Notes under the pieces: model-generated | The model's input: the letters and a program-made list of their open reading frames with translations, nothing else | Databases searched by the model: none | Told to the model about the DNA's origin: nothing | Translations under genes and position numbers: made by a program | Source of the DNA: Prevotella sp. | GTDB taxonomy: Bacteria > Bacteroidota > Bacteroidia > Bacteroidales > Bacteroidaceae | Direction of reading: 5' to 3' | NCBI GenBank assembly: GCA_022775985.1 | Contig: JALFIM010000137.1 | Coordinates: forward strand, 1 to 59,572 | DNA: 59,572 nt | In this document: positions 1 through 9,489 of the stretch, piece after piece | Numbering within the stretch: the first letter of the stretch is position 1 | Layout of the letters: every line of letters begins with the position of its first letter

Positions 1-142
1 CGCCATCGGGTGTCTTGGCTATGATGTCTATGTCGCGCTTGCCCGAATGCCAGTCGCGCTCCATGATGATGTAGCCCGCAGCGTGCAGGAAGCGTGCCGC
101 CTCCTCCTCGCCCCATTTGCCCAAGTCGTTGTGTTCCGCCAT
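1..142 (-). CDS. yraN: YraN/UPF0102 family protein, N-terminal part
   Basis: Only the first 47 codons lie in the window; the gene continues past the left edge. The visible residues include LGKWGEEEAARFLHAAGY and then RDIDIIA, which match the start of the UPF0102 (YraN) family: an N-terminal GE helix followed by the (R/E)xDxIA segment of a PD-(D/E)XK nuclease-like fold. The family is small (about 120 residues) and its function is not firmly established. The ATG at 142 lies about 38 nt from a TATCTTTG -7 box at 180-187. Confidence 0.75.
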   Translation of the reverse strand, partial: MAEHNDLGKWGEEEAARFLHAAGYIIMERDWHSGKRDIDIIAKTPDG

Positions 143-179
143 TGTGGTGCCGCTGAATAAAATGGATATTATCTTTCTA

Positions 180-187
180 CAAAGATA
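180..187 (-). promoter_or_regulatory. -7 promoter box of yraN
   Basis: On the minus strand this reads TATCTTTG, a perfect match to the Bacteroidetes -7 consensus TAnnTTTG, placed to give a leader of roughly 30 nt before the yraN ATG at 142. It forms the edge of dispersed repeat copy 1. Confidence 0.55.
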
Positions 188-250
188 ATGTAAGTGCGAG
201 AGCAATAAAACTTGTTTCAATTGCCGAGCCGCAACTTATCTTATACAAAA
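180..250 (+). repeat. Dispersed intergenic repeat, copy 1
   Basis: An approximately 70-bp imperfectly palindromic element beginning AAGATAATGTAAGTGCGAG and ending GCCGAGCCGCAACTTATC. Two further copies lie at 11083-11162 (minus) and 32097-32172 (plus). All three sit just upstream of a minus-strand gene start. The ends (AGATAA and TTATCT) can pair, so the element may fold as a hairpin. Confidence 0.6.
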
Positions 251-588
251 ATACATCAAAATCGTTGAATGGCAAAACATTATGCGCCATAAATTGCACA
301 TCGTGCCGCTGGCAAGGCATTATCCTATCATAGGTCAACGGCTGCGGCTACTACTGCATGGCATGCACGCACGCAGCCTACGGTGCAAGAGCAGTCGTAT
401 CAACAGCAAGCCATAAGGGCACAAGCCGTGAGACGCAAGCATGCAAGCAGTTATACACAAGCATGCAATCCGCAAACCACAGGAGCGCAGACCGTACAAG
501 ACGCAAGAAGCCGTGCGGCAATATACTGCCACACGGCTTCGGTGTATTCTCATGCCACATGCCTCACGGCAGGACACGAATGTTGTCT
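251..588. other. Non-coding stretch with short degenerate repeats
   Basis: No convincing gene. The part from about 355 to 500 is rich in near-repeats of GCAAGCATGCAA and CACAAGC words. Reading frames across it have a composition unlike the neighbouring genes. The only clear structure is the hairpin at 507-540. Confidence 0.4.
507..540 (-). terminator. Hairpin after the BACON lipoprotein gene
   Basis: GAAGCCGTG pairs with CACGGCTTC (9 bp), then after one mismatch GGCA pairs with TGCC around a 6-nt loop. It lies about 50 nt beyond the stop codon of the minus-strand operon that ends at 589. No clear T-run follows on either strand, so its role as a terminator rests on position and stem strength only. 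Confidence 0.45.
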
Positions 589-1824
589 TTACTTCTGAAG
601 ATTCAGATTGAAGAGTTTGTCTACTGCTATCGAGGGCACTCTCTTGATGCTCTCAGGCACCTCTATGCCCTTCACGGCAGATGCACTGGAGCCCATGATG
701 GTGTCATAGTAGTTGAGGGCCAGATTCTGTGCGGCCACCTTGCCGGCAGCAGTACCGTCGTTCTTGACAATCAGAGGATATGCAAACGTGAAGATGTTGC
801 CCGCATACGAGTTCTGAGTCAGAGGCGATGATGTGGAAGCTATGAAGCATACGAACTGCGGTGCATAGCCGTAGATGTCGCCACCAAGCTCGGCGTACAG
901 CAGATTAGATGTCTCGTCAATGTCAAGGGCAAACTGTCCGTGGCCGCCTGTGTTGAGATACAGGTTGAGGTCGGGCGACAACATCTGGTAAGCATAGTAT
1001 CTGCCAGACATGTACTTGCCCACATACTGACCATCATTGAAATTGATGGCCGCATTGTCCTTGTCGTAGCTGAACAGCCACTGGAAGTTGTAGTTGGGGA
1101 AAGACATGTAGTACTTGCCCGACCATGTGGTAAGCTGCATGGGTATAGACACGAGCTGCACGTTGCTGATGCTGCCGTTGCTGTCGAAGCTCAGCTGCAT
1201 GGCGAAGTAGAAGTACTTGCCCATCACGGAGTTGTCAAACGATATCTGCGACACCTTGATGGAGTCCTTGTACTCACCGTTGCCGAAAACCACGAAGCCC
1301 ATACGTGTGTCTGTGGGCTCACTCTGGTTGACCGTAACGCGCACGCTGTCGTTGTCGATCTTGGCATCCACCCAGTCTGGGGCCTTCATTACAGTCAAGG
1401 GCACATTAGACTTCACGTACTTGCTGAAAGTACCGCCCTCGGTGCCTACATTGATGTTGCCGGCCTGGTAGTTGAACACGAGTCCAAGCTGCGACACATT
1501 CACAATAGTAGAGTCGGTGTCAGACGCTTTCACCACCACAGTGGTGCTGCGCGACTCACGTGAGTCGTTGGCAGTAGACGTTGCCACCACCTTGTTTGAC
1601 GACGCGTCCACCGATACCGTGAGCCAAGAGTCGGCTGCATAAGCCTTGGTGACGGGCTTGTTCACCTCGATGGTGGCATCGCCGCCGGCTGCCTCGAGGC
1701 TTGTGTTAGCCGACACCACCTTCACTCCGTCGATGTTGTAGCCCGTGGGTGTGTCACTGTCGCTACAAGAGAACAAGGTGGTGAGTCCTGCCATGAGGAC
1801 TATTAAACCATATATCTTTTTCAT
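589..1824 (-). CDS. BACON-domain surface lipoprotein
   Basis: A 411-residue predicted lipoprotein: signal peptide with lipobox ending at LFSC (Cys20), followed by an acidic SDSD stretch typical of lipoproteins exported to the Bacteroidetes surface. Residues ~35-110 and ~115-195 each resemble a BACON domain (Ig-like, with repeated 'AGGDATIEV ... WLTVS' and 'GGTFSKYVKSN ... WVDAKID' patterns). The remaining ~210 residues are not recognised. It is the last gene of the SusC-SusD-metallopeptidase-DUF4302 operon, 33 bp from its neighbour. BACON proteins commonly bind carbohydrate or mucin or act as spacers, but the ligand here is unknown. Confidence 0.75.
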   Translation of the reverse strand: MKKIYGLIVLMAGLTTLFSCSDSDTPTGYNIDGVKVVSANTSLEAAGGDATIEVNKPVTKAYAADSWLTVSVDASSNKVVATSTANDSRESRSTTVVVKASDTDSTIVNVSQLGLVFNYQAGNINVGTEGGTFSKYVKSNVPLTVMKAPDWVDAKIDNDSVRVTVNQSEPTDTRMGFVVFGNGEYKDSIKVSQISFDNSVMGKYFYFAMQLSFDSNGSISNVQLVSIPMQLTTWSGKYYMSFPNYNFQWLFSYDKDNAAINFNDGQYVGKYMSGRYYAYQMLSPDLNLYLNTGGHGQFALDIDETSNLLYAELGGDIYGYAPQFVCFIASTSSPLTQNSYAGNIFTFAYPLIVKNDGTAAGKVAAQNLALNYYDTIMGSSASAVKGIEVPESIKRVPSIAVDKLFNLNLQK

Positions 1825-1857
1825 TTTGTTCGCTGTTTTTAAGAAATTGTTTGCCTA

Positions 1858-3258
1858 TTACTCTGTCGCGGGGGTGAAGTCGTGAACGTTGAACCAGAAC
1901 ATGAACGATGCCAGACCAGCATCCTCATCGGCCTCCACCTTGTCAGTATCGGTAGTGTACGAGCCGTCGCTGAGCTGATACATCGGGCTTCCGCTGCTGT
2001 CTACGCAAATGAACGCGAAACCATCGGCCTGACCGTTGGCATCAACGAGCGAGTACTTCTTGGTTGCAGAGTCGTACACGGTGGTCATCGTGGGATAGTA
2101 TATGTGGCTGTCCGTGCCGTTGAGCAGACCGGAGCTGTTCACGCCGAGCATCATCAAGGCTGCACAGCCGGGCACATAGTCGCTGAGCTTGGCATACTGT
2201 CCGCTGCCGTCGTCTGCCGCAAGCACATACTGAGTGGGCAGGGTAAGCGTTCCTGCGATAGGAGAATACGAGAATCTGAAGCGCAGCAAGAGCTGACCGT
2301 ATGTGACATAAGCCACAGCCGTGGTGAACGAAGTCTGCTGTATCAAATCCTGAGTCTGCTGAATGGGCATAGTGACGCTTGAGTTTCTCAGCGAGCCGTT
2401 GCTCATGGTCTGGAAGCCGAGAGTCCAGTTGCCCACGAAGTTCTCCAGAGGAGTGAAGCCAGCCGGTGTGTACGGTGTGAACGTATAGCCGGCATCGGCA
2501 CACGACAGCGACTTGTCAGAAGCCTCAAACTTCAGGCTCTGCACCTGCTTGCCGTTGATGGTGATGGGCGTGTGCAGCTCTATGCCCTCAGAGGTCAGAT
2601 AGAAAGGCACGCCGCTCGTATCATCAGAGCCGAGGTAGGCACGGCGAAGCGTGGGGTCGAAGGTGAGGGCCGTGCTGACATCCTGCACTCCGTTGGTGAG
2701 GTAGAAGAAGCGCATGGAGTGGAGCACTGTCTGCATCTTGGTGATGGTCTCTTTCCATGAGGTGCTGGCGGGGATACGCGTCATAACGAACTTGTTGCCC
2801 CACTTCTTGCCCTTCACGTAGATAGAGTCCTGCGTGGTCTTGGTGATGACGAACTCATAGTCGCCCTGTTCGCCGTCCACATCGTCCTGGAAAGGCTGTG
2901 CCAGGTAGTGCATCACCATGTTGTATGTGTTGAACGTGAGCACGGGGCCCTTGTCCTTCACGATGTCGTAGCTCGAAGTCTCCACCATGTCGGCAGGAGC
3001 TATGTCGGAAGATACGAATGCCTTGCCATTCTTAAACTTCATAAACATGGTGTAGCCACCGCCGGTGTACTGCTCACCAGTATAATAATGCATCTCCCAG
3101 CCGTTCTCTGCCGACTCCAGAAGCTCCCTGTCTGCCTTGACGGCAGCCTCCAGGCGGTTGGCCGCTGAGTCGGGGAAGAGCTCCTCATCGTCATGGAGAC
3201 ACGACTGCAATGAGAGGGCCGCGAATGCTATTGCTGTTGCTAAAAATATCTTTTTCAT
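1858..3258 (-). CDS. DUF4302-type lipoprotein
   Basis: A 466-residue lipoprotein with a signal peptide ending in the lipobox LQSC (Cys20). The N-terminal third (…AANRLEAAVKADRELLESAENGWEMHYY…GGYTMFMKFKNGKAFVSSD) matches the DUF4302 pattern, a Bacteroidetes outer-membrane family that travels with SusC/SusD pairs and zinc metallopeptidases. Function is unknown; a role as an accessory surface-binding protein is inferred from the operon. It lies 13 bp from the metallopeptidase gene and 33 bp before the BACON gene. Confidence 0.7.
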   Translation of the reverse strand: MKKIFLATAIAFAALSLQSCLHDDEELFPDSAANRLEAAVKADRELLESAENGWEMHYYTGEQYTGGGYTMFMKFKNGKAFVSSDIAPADMVETSSYDIVKDKGPVLTFNTYNMVMHYLAQPFQDDVDGEQGDYEFVITKTTQDSIYVKGKKWGNKFVMTRIPASTSWKETITKMQTVLHSMRFFYLTNGVQDVSTALTFDPTLRRAYLGSDDTSGVPFYLTSEGIELHTPITINGKQVQSLKFEASDKSLSCADAGYTFTPYTPAGFTPLENFVGNWTLGFQTMSNGSLRNSSVTMPIQQTQDLIQQTSFTTAVAYVTYGQLLLRFRFSYSPIAGTLTLPTQYVLAADDGSGQYAKLSDYVPGCAALMMLGVNSSGLLNGTDSHIYYPTMTTVYDSATKKYSLVDANGQADGFAFICVDSSGSPMYQLSDGSYTTDTDKVEADEDAGLASFMFWFNVHDFTPATE

Positions 3259-3271
3259 TGTTGTCGTCTAT

Positions 3272-4159
3272 TTAATTAAGATGTTTCAAGTCCACTCCTT
3301 TAAGCTCAGAGGCACGACGGAGCACCACGTCACGCAGCTCGTCGATGTCTATGTCCCAGGCATCCTGCATGTACGAGCGCACGATGTCGAGCTTGGCGTT
3401 TATCTTCTCAGCACCGTCCGTGCCGGCATCGGCTATGATTGCGCTCCACCCGGCAGGCGTGATGGTGACGTACATTGACAGCATCTCGGCGAAGTCCTCC
3501 ACAGGCTCCACCATGGCATAGTTGGTTACGAAACCGGCCTTGTGCGCGGTAGACGAGGGAGTGAGGTACCAGCTGCCGCTCACATAGCCCGACTCAGTGA
3601 TGAGGTCGTAGCTCTTGTCGAACGGCACCTTCTGGTTGAGGATGTGAGTGAACTCATGATGCAGCGTGTGGAAGTAGTACTCGTTCATGGTGGCGTAGTC
3701 GCTGAGCATGTCATCGGTAAGGCTGTTCACCATGTAGAGCGTGATCTTCAGTCCACCCTCGGCCGTACCAAGCACCATCGTACCCTCGCTGTTGTATGCG
3801 GGAGACCCGATGAAGTGTATCATGCGCGGAACGTTGAGCTTGATGAAGTCCTGTCCGGCCACCTCTGAGTATGCGTCGAACCACAGATACTTGAGGATGA
3901 TGGACAGTTTGGCTGCTTTTGCGGAGTCGGCCGGCACGAGTGTGTACTTGTGGTCGCTCTCGATATCAGACATCTTGTACTTCATCTCCACGTTGTACGG
4001 GTAAGTGAAGTTCTTGAGCAGCCAACGGTCGAAGTTGTCTACGTTGGTTTGCTCGTCTGTTGGGAATATTGTCTTTGAGCTCGGGTCATCGTCTGAGCAC
4101 GACATGAGGCCGAGACTCGTGACGAAGGCGAGCATGATGATATATAATGTCTTTTTCAT
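3272..4159 (-). CDS. Putative zinc metallopeptidase lipoprotein
   Basis: A 295-residue lipoprotein (lipobox LMSC, Cys21) with a clear gluzincin-type motif HEFTH at residues 168-172, within 'YYFHTLHHEFTHILNQ'. H168 and H172 would bind zinc and E169 would be catalytic. The length and the flanking 'PRMIHFIGSPAYN' and 'GTAEGGLKITLY' segments fit the Bacteroidetes family annotated as putative zinc-binding metallopeptidase (Peptidase_Mx1-like). Its place between SusD and a DUF4302 lipoprotein suggests surface proteolysis that feeds the adjacent SusC transporter. The substrate cannot be read from the sequence. Confidence 0.75.
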   Translation of the reverse strand: MKKTLYIIMLAFVTSLGLMSCSDDDPSSKTIFPTDEQTNVDNFDRWLLKNFTYPYNVEMKYKMSDIESDHKYTLVPADSAKAAKLSIILKYLWFDAYSEVAGQDFIKLNVPRMIHFIGSPAYNSEGTMVLGTAEGGLKITLYMVNSLTDDMLSDYATMNEYYFHTLHHEFTHILNQKVPFDKSYDLITESGYVSGSWYLTPSSTAHKAGFVTNYAMVEPVEDFAEMLSMYVTITPAGWSAIIADAGTDGAEKINAKLDIVRSYMQDAWDIDIDELRDVVLRRASELKGVDLKHLN

Positions 4160-4174
4160 CTCTGTACGGTTTTA

Positions 4175-5740
4175 TTATTTTGCGTTACGAGGATTGGGTG
4201 TCAGACCGGCGTTGATTACGTCAGACGGTATCTGGATAGCCTGACGCGGATCGTCGGCATCCATAGTGTCCGTCACGTTAAGGAGCTGGTTTGACTCGTT
4301 GAGACGAAGGCGGTAGATGGTCATGCCATAGCGCTTCACGTCCTGCATGCGCAGACCGTCGTGCATGGTGATGAGTCGGCGGAGCTGCAGTATGCACTGT
4401 ATGAGGGGCTCCTGCGTAGTAGACTCAAGGGCGGGCGACACGTGCAGCTCCTTAATAGGAGTCGGGTTGGCCGGCGTGTAGTAGTCTATGTTGCCGTAGA
4501 ACTCCTGTATCCCGGCCAAGGTGAGGGCCCTGGCGTTGGGCATAAACTTCGACATCTCAGTGTTGACATCCTCCAGTGCCTTGTCGTACATACCCTTGAG
4601 GGCATAAGCCTCAGCACGCACGAGCAGTGTCTCGTCGGTATTGAACACCGACATCTCGGAATGAGCATAACCCGTTCCGGCCTGTACGTCGGTGTACTCT
4701 ATAAGCAGAGGCACCTTGCGGAGACAGTGCTGAGAGTAGGAGTTGTTGTAGAACACGGTGTATCCTGCCGCTCTCTGCGAGTCACCCCAGGGGCCGTTGG
4801 CCTCAAGAGTCTCCGTCTGCGAGATACGTGCGCCGTGAGAGTACTTACAACCAGTGAGTACACTGTTGTAGCCCCATACGGAGTAAGCCACCTGAAGCAT
4901 CAGGTTGGCCTGGTTTGTAGAGCTTACGTATGCGTTGGGCTGTACCATAGCATTGGCAGAGAGAGAGTTCCATGTGCTCCAGTCGCGGAGCTTCGACGCG
5001 GGCGACGTGCCGAGCACTGCGGTAGCATACTTTATGGCAGCATCGTACTTACGGTAGTATAGGTAGAAACGAGCTGCGAAAGCGTTGCCCGAGAGGGTGT
5101 TGAAGTGGAACTTAGGATGCTCGTATGTATTGGTGAGCAGCGGCAGAGCCTCCTGTATGTCGGCATCTATCTTGGCGTAGAGCTGCGCAAGTGTGCCACG
5201 CTCGTACTTGGTCACGAGAGCATAGTCGGGCTCTGTGGGATACGGAAGGCCGAGTTCCTTGTCGGCAGTGGCCGGGTCGTAGGCGCGGCAGAACACGTTG
5301 GCGAGATAGAACACAGAGTAGGCGCGGCACATAAGGGCCTCACCGAGCTGAGTCTTGTAGTCATCCTTATTGCTCTGCTTCTCTATAAAGGCGATAGCCT
5401 CATTGGCAGTACGCACGCAACTGTAGAACTGGTCCCATATCATCTGGGTGCCCTCATTGTCGCTCTCGGTAAGCTCAGTCCAGTTGTAAGCCTGGTCCTG
5501 GAAGCGGTTGTATGCAGTCCAGCCCGTGTTCTTGTACTCATTGGTGTTGTCGGAGTACATCTCGAGCAGATAAGCGGCCGAGCCTTCCGAGTATGCACCG
5601 ACGAGCAGCTTGCTGACATCATCGGGAGACTTCAGCTCCATACGGTTGTCGGGCAATTTGTCGAGGTAGCTGTCACAGGAAGCGAGTCCCATAGAGGCAG
5701 CAATCAACGAAACAGCTATATATAATTTTGTTCTTTTCAT
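4175..5740 (-). CDS. SusD/RagB family nutrient-binding lipoprotein
   Basis: A 521-residue SusD homologue. The ATG at 5740 (MKRTKLYIAV…) was chosen because it directly starts the signal peptide; five residues further upstream are possible but unlikely. The lipobox ends at ASC, followed by DSYLDKLPDNRMEL, the usual SusD N-terminus. The TPR-like helical body is evident (…MCRAYSVFYLANVFCRAYDP…, …AFAARFYLYYRKYDAAIKYA…). The protein caps the partner SusC (starts 9075) on the cell surface and captures oligomeric nutrient. Only 23 bp separate it from susC, and 15 bp from the metallopeptidase gene, so co-transcription is very likely. Confidence 0.92.
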   Translation of the reverse strand: MKRTKLYIAVSLIAASMGLASCDSYLDKLPDNRMELKSPDDVSKLLVGAYSEGSAAYLLEMYSDNTNEYKNTGWTAYNRFQDQAYNWTELTESDNEGTQMIWDQFYSCVRTANEAIAFIEKQSNKDDYKTQLGEALMCRAYSVFYLANVFCRAYDPATADKELGLPYPTEPDYALVTKYERGTLAQLYAKIDADIQEALPLLTNTYEHPKFHFNTLSGNAFAARFYLYYRKYDAAIKYATAVLGTSPASKLRDWSTWNSLSANAMVQPNAYVSSTNQANLMLQVAYSVWGYNSVLTGCKYSHGARISQTETLEANGPWGDSQRAAGYTVFYNNSYSQHCLRKVPLLIEYTDVQAGTGYAHSEMSVFNTDETLLVRAEAYALKGMYDKALEDVNTEMSKFMPNARALTLAGIQEFYGNIDYYTPANPTPIKELHVSPALESTTQEPLIQCILQLRRLITMHDGLRMQDVKRYGMTIYRLRLNESNQLLNVTDTMDADDPRQAIQIPSDVINAGLTPNPRNAK

Positions 5741-5763
5741 TTTGTCTTGTATCACTATTTATA

Positions 5764-8700
5764 TTAGAAACCAGCCTTTACTGTGAGAGTGAACTGCTTT
5801 GGCATAGGAGCAGACACACCACCTGCGCGGAAGAACTCAGGGTCCTGTCCGTTGAGCTTCTTGTCGGCATAGATGAGGAAGAGGTCGGTGCCCTGCAGCT
5901 TCAGAGAGAGTGCGTTGAGGGCTGTGTGCTTGAACCACTTAGAGGGGAAGTCGTAACCCAACGATATCTCCTTCATGCGGATGAAGTCGCCCTTGGCCAC
6001 ACGTGCCGTAGAGAAGTTGTATGCGTTGTATGCATACTGCAGGTCAGAGTTGGCATCGTAGTCGCGCTTGCTCAGGATAGCGGGCACATTGGTGATAGCC
6101 TCGTCGCCGGGGAGCACCCAACGGTTCTTGAACTCCTTGGTCATAGACGAGAGGTCGGTGTACCTGTACTTGAATACCGGGTCGAGACGCACCACGTTAC
6201 CGAACGAGTAAGTGATGAACACGTTGAGGCGGAAGCCCTTGTACGTGAAGATATTGCCGAGCGAACCTGTGTACACGGGGTCTGTCGGGCCCTCATACTT
6301 GAGGTAAGAGTTGTTGTCACGCTCCTGGAAGTTGATGTCGGTGACGGTGACATTGCCCTTCTCGTTGATGAACATAGGATAGCCATCCTCGTTGAGTCCC
6401 ACGAAAGGTATAGAGAAGAGGGCACGTACAGGATAGCCCTTCATGGCGAAACCAGTACCCGACACGTAGCTCATAGTCGTAGACATGGACTTGAGGTCGG
6501 TCACCTCATTCACAGCGTGAGAGTATATCAAGTTGGTGTTCCAAGTGAAGTCCTTGGTCTTGATGTTTGTGGTAGAGATGCTTATCTCCTCACCATGCGA
6601 CTTCATGGAGGCCACGTTACCATACGATGACACGGCACGGTTGATACCCTGCGTGTTGATGATACCGATAAGGTCGTAGTTGTTACGACGGTACACATCG
6701 AAGGTCACGTTGATACGGTTGTTGAGGAAACCTGCGTCCACACCGAAGTTGAACTCATGTTTCTTCTCGTATGTCAGCTCGTCATTACCGGTCTGGCTGA
6801 GCACCACACCCGACTCCTTGTCCACTGCGAACGGACGGAAGGGGTTGTAAGCCTCGAAGATGGTGGTGGAGTTGGTGATTGTAGACGGGCCACGGTCGGC
6901 CGTGAGGCTGTAAGAAGCCTTCAGCGTGAGGTGAGAGAGCACCGACTGCACGGGCTTGAAGAAACTCTCCTCATGCACATTCCACGAACCAGAGATGTTC
7001 CACGTAGGCAACCAGCGTGCGCTGCGGCTGCGGCCCAGCATGTTGGTACCCTCGTAGCGGATGGTTCCGTTGAGGTTGTACTTGCCCTTATAAGAATATG
7101 TACCGTTGGCGAAGAACGCTGCACTGCGTGAGAACGTGTTGCCCAGAGTGTAGTAGTCGGTGTTGCCCTCCTGGCTCTTCTTGAAGAACTGGTATATATA
7201 GAAAGGTATCTCACTGGCACCGTACTGCATACCCACACCGTTGAACCACGAACGGGTACGCTCAATGTTGGTAGCCTCCATACCGCCGAAGAGGTTCATG
7301 ATATGCACACGGTTGAACGTGTGGTTGTAGTTGGCGGTAGCGCGGAAGTCGTAGCTGAGCATACGGTTGTCCGTACGCTTGTAGAAACCACCCTGCGGCA
7401 GCACCGTGATAGGCAGAGCGTAGGGGTTGTCGGGGTCGGTATAGAGTAGGCGGTTGTTGTCGCGCACCGTAGTGTTCTTCATTGCGCGGTAAGCATTTGC
7501 CTGGTTTGAGTTCTCAGTGATCTTGTGCTCCTGCGAAGTGGTGGCATACTTGATGGCACCTATGGCAGAAAGCTCAAGGTCGCGGATGGGCTTGTACTTC
7601 AGTTCGGCCTGGAACTTGGTGTCCACCACGTTCAGGTCTATGTAGTTGTTGTCAAGCTCATTGAAGATGTTGAATGCGGCATAGTTGGCCACATAGTAAG
7701 TGCTGGGGTCGAGGGCACGCGAGGAGTTCAACGCGTAAGAGTACGGGTTGATATCGAAGTCGCGCTTCACCTCACCAGTAGCGGCGTTGACATCCTGGCT
7801 GAGAGTACCCGGAGCCTGCTGCTTACGGTAAGAAGCACTACCAATGAGGTTCAATGACAGGTTCTCTATGATATGGTGAGTGACGTTAAGGTTGGCCGTG
7901 TAGCGGTTCACCTTGCTGTCCTTGTACCATCCCGGGTCTACCATGGCAGACATAGAAGCGTAGTAGTTAGACTTCTCCGTACCGCCACTGAGGCTCACGG
8001 CGTGGTTCTGCACGATGCCGTTGGAGAAGAGCTTGTCAAACCAGTTGGTGTTGCGCATCTCCGCGCTCTGGAGGTAAGCGTTCTGTGCTGCCGTGGTGTT
8101 GGCGAGCTCAAACTGGCCCGTTGTGGGGTTGTAGGTGTTGATAAGCTCAAACATCTTGCCATACACACCATAGTCACTGCCGTTGAGCACGTCAGTAAGG
8201 CTGAGCCATCCCTTGTCGCGCATCTCCTTGTATATATCCATCTGGTCCTGAGAGTTCAGGATGTTGAAGTTGCTGTAGCTCGGCTTCAGACGAGAGGTGA
8301 ACTCACCAGAGTAGTTGATGTGAGCCTGTCCGTTGCGTCCCTTCTTGGTGGTCACGACAATCACACCGGCCATGGCGCGGGCGCCATAGATAGATGTGGC
8401 CGAACCGTCCTTCAGTATCTGGAAGCTCTCGATATCATCAGAGTTGAGTCCTGCGATAGCAGACGACACGAGGGTCTCGGCGTCTCCCGACGACAGATCA
8501 TCGGCACTGATGTCTGACACGTCCTCCATGATGACACCGTCAACCACCCACAGCGGCTTCGAGCTGCCGTAGATAGAAGTGGCACCACGCACGCGGATTT
8601 TAGGTGCGGTACCGAACGTACCCGACACATTCTGCACAGACACTCCGGCAGAGCGTCCCTCAAGTGAGCGGCTGACATCGGCGACACCGCCGAGTATAGC

Positions 8701-9075
8701 GTCCTTAGCCTCAATCTTGTCGGTGGCTCCTGTAAAAGTACGGCGGTCCATCTTGGTCATACCTACGACCACAACCTCGTCAATCTCGGTGTTGCCCTTC
8801 AAGGCCACCTTCATACCGTTCTTCGGAGTGAGCACCTGCGTCTCCATACCGACGTAACTAACCTGAATTTTCTTTCCGGCTGGTACCTCCAGAGAGAACT
8901 TACCGTCCATGTCGGTGATAGTTCCCATCTTGTTTCCTTCAACAACGACGGTGGCTCCCAATACTGGCTCACCGTCATCCTGGAAGACTACTGTTCCGGA
9001 AATCTTGGTTTGACCGAGTGCTGCCATAACGTTGATGAGCATCACGGTCAAGAACAAAAGAAATCTTCTCTTCAT
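5764..9075 (-). CDS. SusC/RagA family TonB-dependent outer-membrane transporter
   Basis: An 1103-residue TonB-dependent receptor. After a signal peptide (MKRRFLLFLTVMLINVMAALG) there is an N-terminal CarboxypepD_reg-like domain (ISGTVVFQDDGEPVLGATVVVEG, ~25-100), a TonB-box-like segment (EIDEVVVVGM, ~93-102), the plug domain (~110-230) and a C-terminal beta-barrel ending in an aromatic residue (…LTVKAGF). It is the first gene of the 9.1-0.6 kb operon and would import what the SusD partner binds. Its nearness to a Zn peptidase suggests peptides or glycopeptides rather than a plain polysaccharide; that is inference. Confidence 0.95.
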   Translation of the reverse strand: MKRRFLLFLTVMLINVMAALGQTKISGTVVFQDDGEPVLGATVVVEGNKMGTITDMDGKFSLEVPAGKKIQVSYVGMETQVLTPKNGMKVALKGNTEIDEVVVVGMTKMDRRTFTGATDKIEAKDAILGGVADVSRSLEGRSAGVSVQNVSGTFGTAPKIRVRGATSIYGSSKPLWVVDGVIMEDVSDISADDLSSGDAETLVSSAIAGLNSDDIESFQILKDGSATSIYGARAMAGVIVVTTKKGRNGQAHINYSGEFTSRLKPSYSNFNILNSQDQMDIYKEMRDKGWLSLTDVLNGSDYGVYGKMFELINTYNPTTGQFELANTTAAQNAYLQSAEMRNTNWFDKLFSNGIVQNHAVSLSGGTEKSNYYASMSAMVDPGWYKDSKVNRYTANLNVTHHIIENLSLNLIGSASYRKQQAPGTLSQDVNAATGEVKRDFDINPYSYALNSSRALDPSTYYVANYAAFNIFNELDNNYIDLNVVDTKFQAELKYKPIRDLELSAIGAIKYATTSQEHKITENSNQANAYRAMKNTTVRDNNRLLYTDPDNPYALPITVLPQGGFYKRTDNRMLSYDFRATANYNHTFNRVHIMNLFGGMEATNIERTRSWFNGVGMQYGASEIPFYIYQFFKKSQEGNTDYYTLGNTFSRSAAFFANGTYSYKGKYNLNGTIRYEGTNMLGRSRSARWLPTWNISGSWNVHEESFFKPVQSVLSHLTLKASYSLTADRGPSTITNSTTIFEAYNPFRPFAVDKESGVVLSQTGNDELTYEKKHEFNFGVDAGFLNNRINVTFDVYRRNNYDLIGIINTQGINRAVSSYGNVASMKSHGEEISISTTNIKTKDFTWNTNLIYSHAVNEVTDLKSMSTTMSYVSGTGFAMKGYPVRALFSIPFVGLNEDGYPMFINEKGNVTVTDINFQERDNNSYLKYEGPTDPVYTGSLGNIFTYKGFRLNVFITYSFGNVVRLDPVFKYRYTDLSSMTKEFKNRWVLPGDEAITNVPAILSKRDYDANSDLQYAYNAYNFSTARVAKGDFIRMKEISLGYDFPSKWFKHTALNALSLKLQGTDLFLIYADKKLNGQDPEFFRAGGVSAPMPKQFTLTVKAGF

Positions 9076-9115
9076 AAATCTTCTAAAGACAATAATTTTT
9101 ATAAAAATACGGTTG

Positions 9116-9150
9116 CAAAATTAACATTATTTTTCGATATGGCAAAATTA
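9116..9150 (-). promoter_or_regulatory. Two tandem -7 boxes upstream of the first SusC gene
   Basis: On the minus strand TAATTTTG occurs twice, at 9116-9123 and 9143-9150, both fitting TAnnTTTG. Either could drive the SusC-SusD operon, giving leaders of about 35-60 nt before the ATG at 9075. Confidence 0.5.
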
Positions 9151-9489
9151 AGATATGGCGAAGTTACAATAACCCTTTGTTTTTTAACAAATTGCGACCA
9201 GAATATTATCATTTCGTGAACGTTTGTCACAAATCATGGTTTAAACGCCCTTTCACATGGTTTAATATAACGATGTTAAAACCTCAAAAATAAATATAAC
9301 ACACGCGTAGCAGCCGCACCCACAGACACGACGGCCGAGGGCATAAATAATAAAAGGTACGCGCGTTCATAATATATATAGGAGAGACAACGTGTCTCAG
9401 CATTAAAGCCCGCCAACAACCAGCCATTAATCTCATACAACGAAATATCAAAGATTGACTAATGGCCATAAACGGGCTCCAGACCTTTC
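9151..9489. other. AT-rich non-coding stretch
   Basis: No gene is supported. It holds two copies of CATGGTTTAA (near 9235 and 9257), which could be a regulator site upstream of the SusC promoter, and otherwise AT-rich sequence up to the end of the ATPase gene. Confidence 0.35.

Noticed and set aside
340..500. Possible CRISPR array
   Set aside because: The near-repeats (GCAAGCATGCAA-type words) are short, irregular and unevenly spaced, and no cas gene is visible in the window.
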